This document shows, in pieces, positions 62,018 to 64,000 of a stretch of 64,000 bases of DNA (its first letter is position 1; each line of letters opens with the position of its first letter). A program made the position numbers and the translations under genes. This DNA is from Nemertoderma westbladi. Lineage: Eukaryota > Xenacoelomorpha > Nemertodermatida > Nemertodermatidae. Under the pieces are notes generated by a model, which had not been told where the DNA came from, ran no database searches, and saw only the letters and a program-made list of their open reading frames with translations. The stretch covers positions 1 through 64,000 of the forward strand of contig JAUCBJ010008503.1 in assembly GCA_032718475.1 (NCBI GenBank). Reading direction: 5' to 3'.

Positions 62018-62044
<27 letters not shown>
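62018..62044. repeat. Poly-C run (27)
   Basis: Twenty-seven consecutive C inside the right half of the GGGGCCGTCC MITE. Confidence 0.9.
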
Positions 62045-62048
<4 letters not shown>

Positions 62049-62154
62049 GTGCTGACATCATACTTGGACGGCCCCTATACCAGAATACCATAAACAATAT
62101 ACAATGATGCATAACAATGTACAGTGGGTGGTATTAATGTAAATGTACACTTAA

Positions 62155-62410
62155 ATAGCTGCGCTCATTAACTTCTGCCACGAACTCACGTCCCTGATCT
62201 GACATCACGATCTCCGGCTCCGCCACCCCCGTAGCGAGTCAACAATTCGTACAGAAATTCCGCTTCGCGAGTCTTTTCTAGGAAGAGCCTTGGCTTCCGG
62301 CCATTTAGTAAAGTAGTCCGTACATGTCATCATATACTGTACGCATTTCCCTTCAGCGTCAACGGTAGCGGCCCTTTTAAATCGATTCCACTACTTCGAT
62401 CGACCGAGTC
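62155..62410 (-). pseudogene. Ty3/gypsy integrase core fragment
   Basis: On the minus strand GIDLKGP (first catalytic Asp), then TCTDYFTKWPEAKALPRK, EFLYELLTRYG and MSDQGREFVAEVNERS (second Asp) appear in order but in different frames: frame changes lie near 62375, 62285 and 62225. This is the catalytic core of a gypsy-type integrase, from a lineage different from the Pol at 20529. No flanking Pol or LTR was found. Confidence 0.8.
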
Positions 62411-63628
62411 CGGCTTACTGTAACTTGAATTGAATTAAGAGCAAGGTTCGATTTCAGTTTAGTTACACAGATAGCCCGCCACGATTGCCCATATACCATA
62501 TATGGGGGGGGGGGGGGGGGGACGGGACGCAATAAAAATTCATCCCTCTCCAGGGCAATTTCGACGCAAATAACAGCTGATTATTCTCAAAAATAAAACT
62601 GTAACCTGTTCTATTATGCTTAGTTTATTGTTTTGGTTAAAATAACGTGCCACTGTAACCTGCTCCTTTCCCTAAATTGAGACTTTAACATTGAGGCGGG
62701 ATATTAATTCGCAGACCTACCGTTACCGTTAACTGCTGCACTGTCAGCTTTTTTATCTTAATTCTGAGTCTTATCTTAATTCTTTGCAGTTGGGGTGGGG
62801 CATTTGGCGCGGAAGGGGGTCATTACGCGCCTGCGAGTATACCCGGGGGGTCATTACGCGCTGGCGATTACGCCCGGGGGGCGTATTCTACAGGGGGGCA
62901 ATTTCGACTGGGACACCGGTACCCGTACCGGTGAAAAGACCTGTAGTCTGGTAGCAGGGTATATAGTATAGGATAATTATTAAAAAAAACATGGTCCATA
63001 AAACAGTACCGGTACTGCAGTGTAGACATTTGGCATTTTGAAAATTTTCTTTCAGTTTTCACCGCTATTATTTATTTTTATTATTATTTGTTTTTATTTA
63101 TACCAAATTACCAAATGGTCGTACACATTAATTATAACAATAACGTCATTATTTTTAATTCGCAGGGTAAGCATTTAATAATTTATATTAAAGGGATTTA
63201 GTTTTTGAATATGGATAGTGCACTGATAGTAGTTGGCAGTAGGCAGTTGGCCTAGTATTATTCATCCACTCAACGACCAGTTCGGGGGGGGGGGGGGGGG
63301 TGGGGTACTAGCCTATCCAACCAGCAACAGCTCAGGCGATTTCCCTTTTTTCCCACAAAGTACTGTATATTTTATTTTACTTTTTATTCAATTAATTTAA
63401 TTTGTATTTTTAGGATATGAAACTGGATAAAATCGCAATATTTTGTATTTTTTTGTAATTTTATTTTCTTGTATTTTATCTTACTGTAGCTCATTTATTA
63501 GTTTATAGCGCTACGCGCAACAGGCCTCCACTCCAGGATATGTTAACTTCATCAACTTACGCAAATTTGAAGTTTTTATATTACAACAAAACACATACCA
63601 CAAACACTAATTATATCCTCTTAAAGGT
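62411..63628. other. Gene-free region with G/C runs and one core copy
   Basis: Contains a 16-17 G run (62505-62521), the shared core (62622-62715), GC-rich GGTCATTACGCGC repeats (62815-62875), a G run near 63283-63300 and AT-rich sequence. The small open frames are not supported. Confidence 0.5.
62622..62715. repeat. Shared core sequence (reference copy)
   Basis: TTTATTGTTTTGGTTA, then CTGTAACCTGCTCCTTTCCC, then TTGAGACTTTAACATTGAGG and CGGGATATTAATTCGC. Parts recur at 18772-18830, 19770-19830 (reverse), 25310-25355, 25378-25425, 45456-45510 and 47742-47801, inside different transposons. Confidence 0.85.

Positions 63629-63672
<44 letters not shown>
63629..63672. repeat. Poly-G run (44)
   Basis: Forty-four consecutive G. 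Could form G-quadruplexes; the length may be an assembly estimate. A short frame translating it as poly-Gly is spurious. Confidence 0.9.
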
Positions 63673-63674
<2 letters not shown>

Positions 63675-64000
63675 CATCGTTTCACCCCCAGTCTTATTTC
63701 TTCTTCCGATTTTTTCATGTGTTTTCCAATGTAAACTTTTATGGTAATTCTGAATCTGAAATCAGTTTTTCGATAAGTTGTTTTGTTCTCGAGTTATGGC
63801 AACTTTTGTAATTTTTCACCCAAAATTTGAAAAATTTTTAATTCTGGTGCAGCACCACATTTGACACCAAAAAAGACAATGAAACACCCAGAAATGTCGA
63901 AATATTTTGTCATTTTCGGAATCAGCGCTAAAAATTAGCATATGGGTATCAAAACCGCCAACGCGAAGATCATATTTAAAATTTTTTAAAAAATTTTCAC
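63673..64000. other. Window end, AT-rich
   Basis: No gene or recognised element is visible. Confidence 0.4.

Larger units (their letters stand above)
49438..62075. mobile_element. ~400-bp GGGGCCGTCC MITE split by an LTR retroelement
   Basis: GGGGCCGTCCAAGTATGACA at 49438 and its complement ending at 62075 are inverted termini, each followed inward by C-rich CCCTCCCCTAAATCAGA blocks. TAT flanks both ends (49435-49437, 62076-62078), a possible 3-bp TSD. Without the inserted 49647-61888 element and one ACAAT, the unit is about 400 bp. A PIF/Harbinger-type affiliation is a guess from the 3-bp TSD and G-rich terminus. Confidence 0.65.

Overview
This is a repeat-dense metazoan nuclear window. CRTC-type and NIPBL-type proteins are animal (or animal-like) genes, no bacterial or organellar signal is visible, and the AT-rich non-coding sequence carries frequent TAGGCCTA and ACCGGT palindromes. 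An invertebrate is likely; I cannot name the species. Only two host protein genes are convincing: a CREB-regulated transcription coactivator (CRTC/TORC, 28427-30049, plus) and a Nipped-B/NIPBL/Scc2 cohesin loader (36447-42455, minus). They are convergent, about 6.4 kb apart, and each is one uninterrupted reading frame although both families are normally multi-exonic. No rRNA, tRNA or CRISPR was found.

Layout. 1-2677: 3' end of an LTR retroelement (zinc-knuckle ORF, polypurine tract, 3' LTR). 2.9-3.8 kb: simple array. 4-5 kb: LINE 3' end. 6821-8049: solo LTR with 5-bp TSD. 8.1-8.7 kb: L2/CR1-like LINE remnant. 10152-14940: a 4.8-kb element with long inverted arms and an exact 9-bp TSD. 15.3-27.1 kb: one old Ty3/gypsy element split by five DNA-transposon insertions, two of which carry a further insertion. 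28.4-42.5 kb: the host genes, with 29-bp and 35-bp tandem arrays between them. 42.8-48.7 kb: more TIR elements. 49438-62075: a small MITE-like element that has received a young, complete LTR retroelement (49647-61888; 5-bp TSD ACAAT; LTRs differing at about four positions). 62-64 kb: integrase remnant and homopolymer runs.

The main discovery is a set of TIR elements whose ends I could place from target-site duplications. They fall in two terminus classes. Class 1 begins GGG(T) with 8-9 bp TSDs (10152-14940, 18182-19387, 23215-24436, 24783-26052, 45198-45666). Class 2 begins CAGT with 5-bp TSDs (15362-15775, 16251-17617, 17676-20517, 42793-43270, 46723-48676). Nearly all carry subterminal arrays of a short motif specific to each family, and several otherwise unrelated ones share a ~50-bp internal core. 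No transposase is encoded, so all look non-autonomous.

The young LTR retroelement is the second highlight. It encodes a coiled-coil ORF overlapping a BEL/Pao-like Gag-protease ORF, but reverse transcriptase and integrase are gone. An additional zinc-knuckle ORF sits at the env position next to the 3' LTR. A relative of that ORF, with a different N-terminal half, begins the window.
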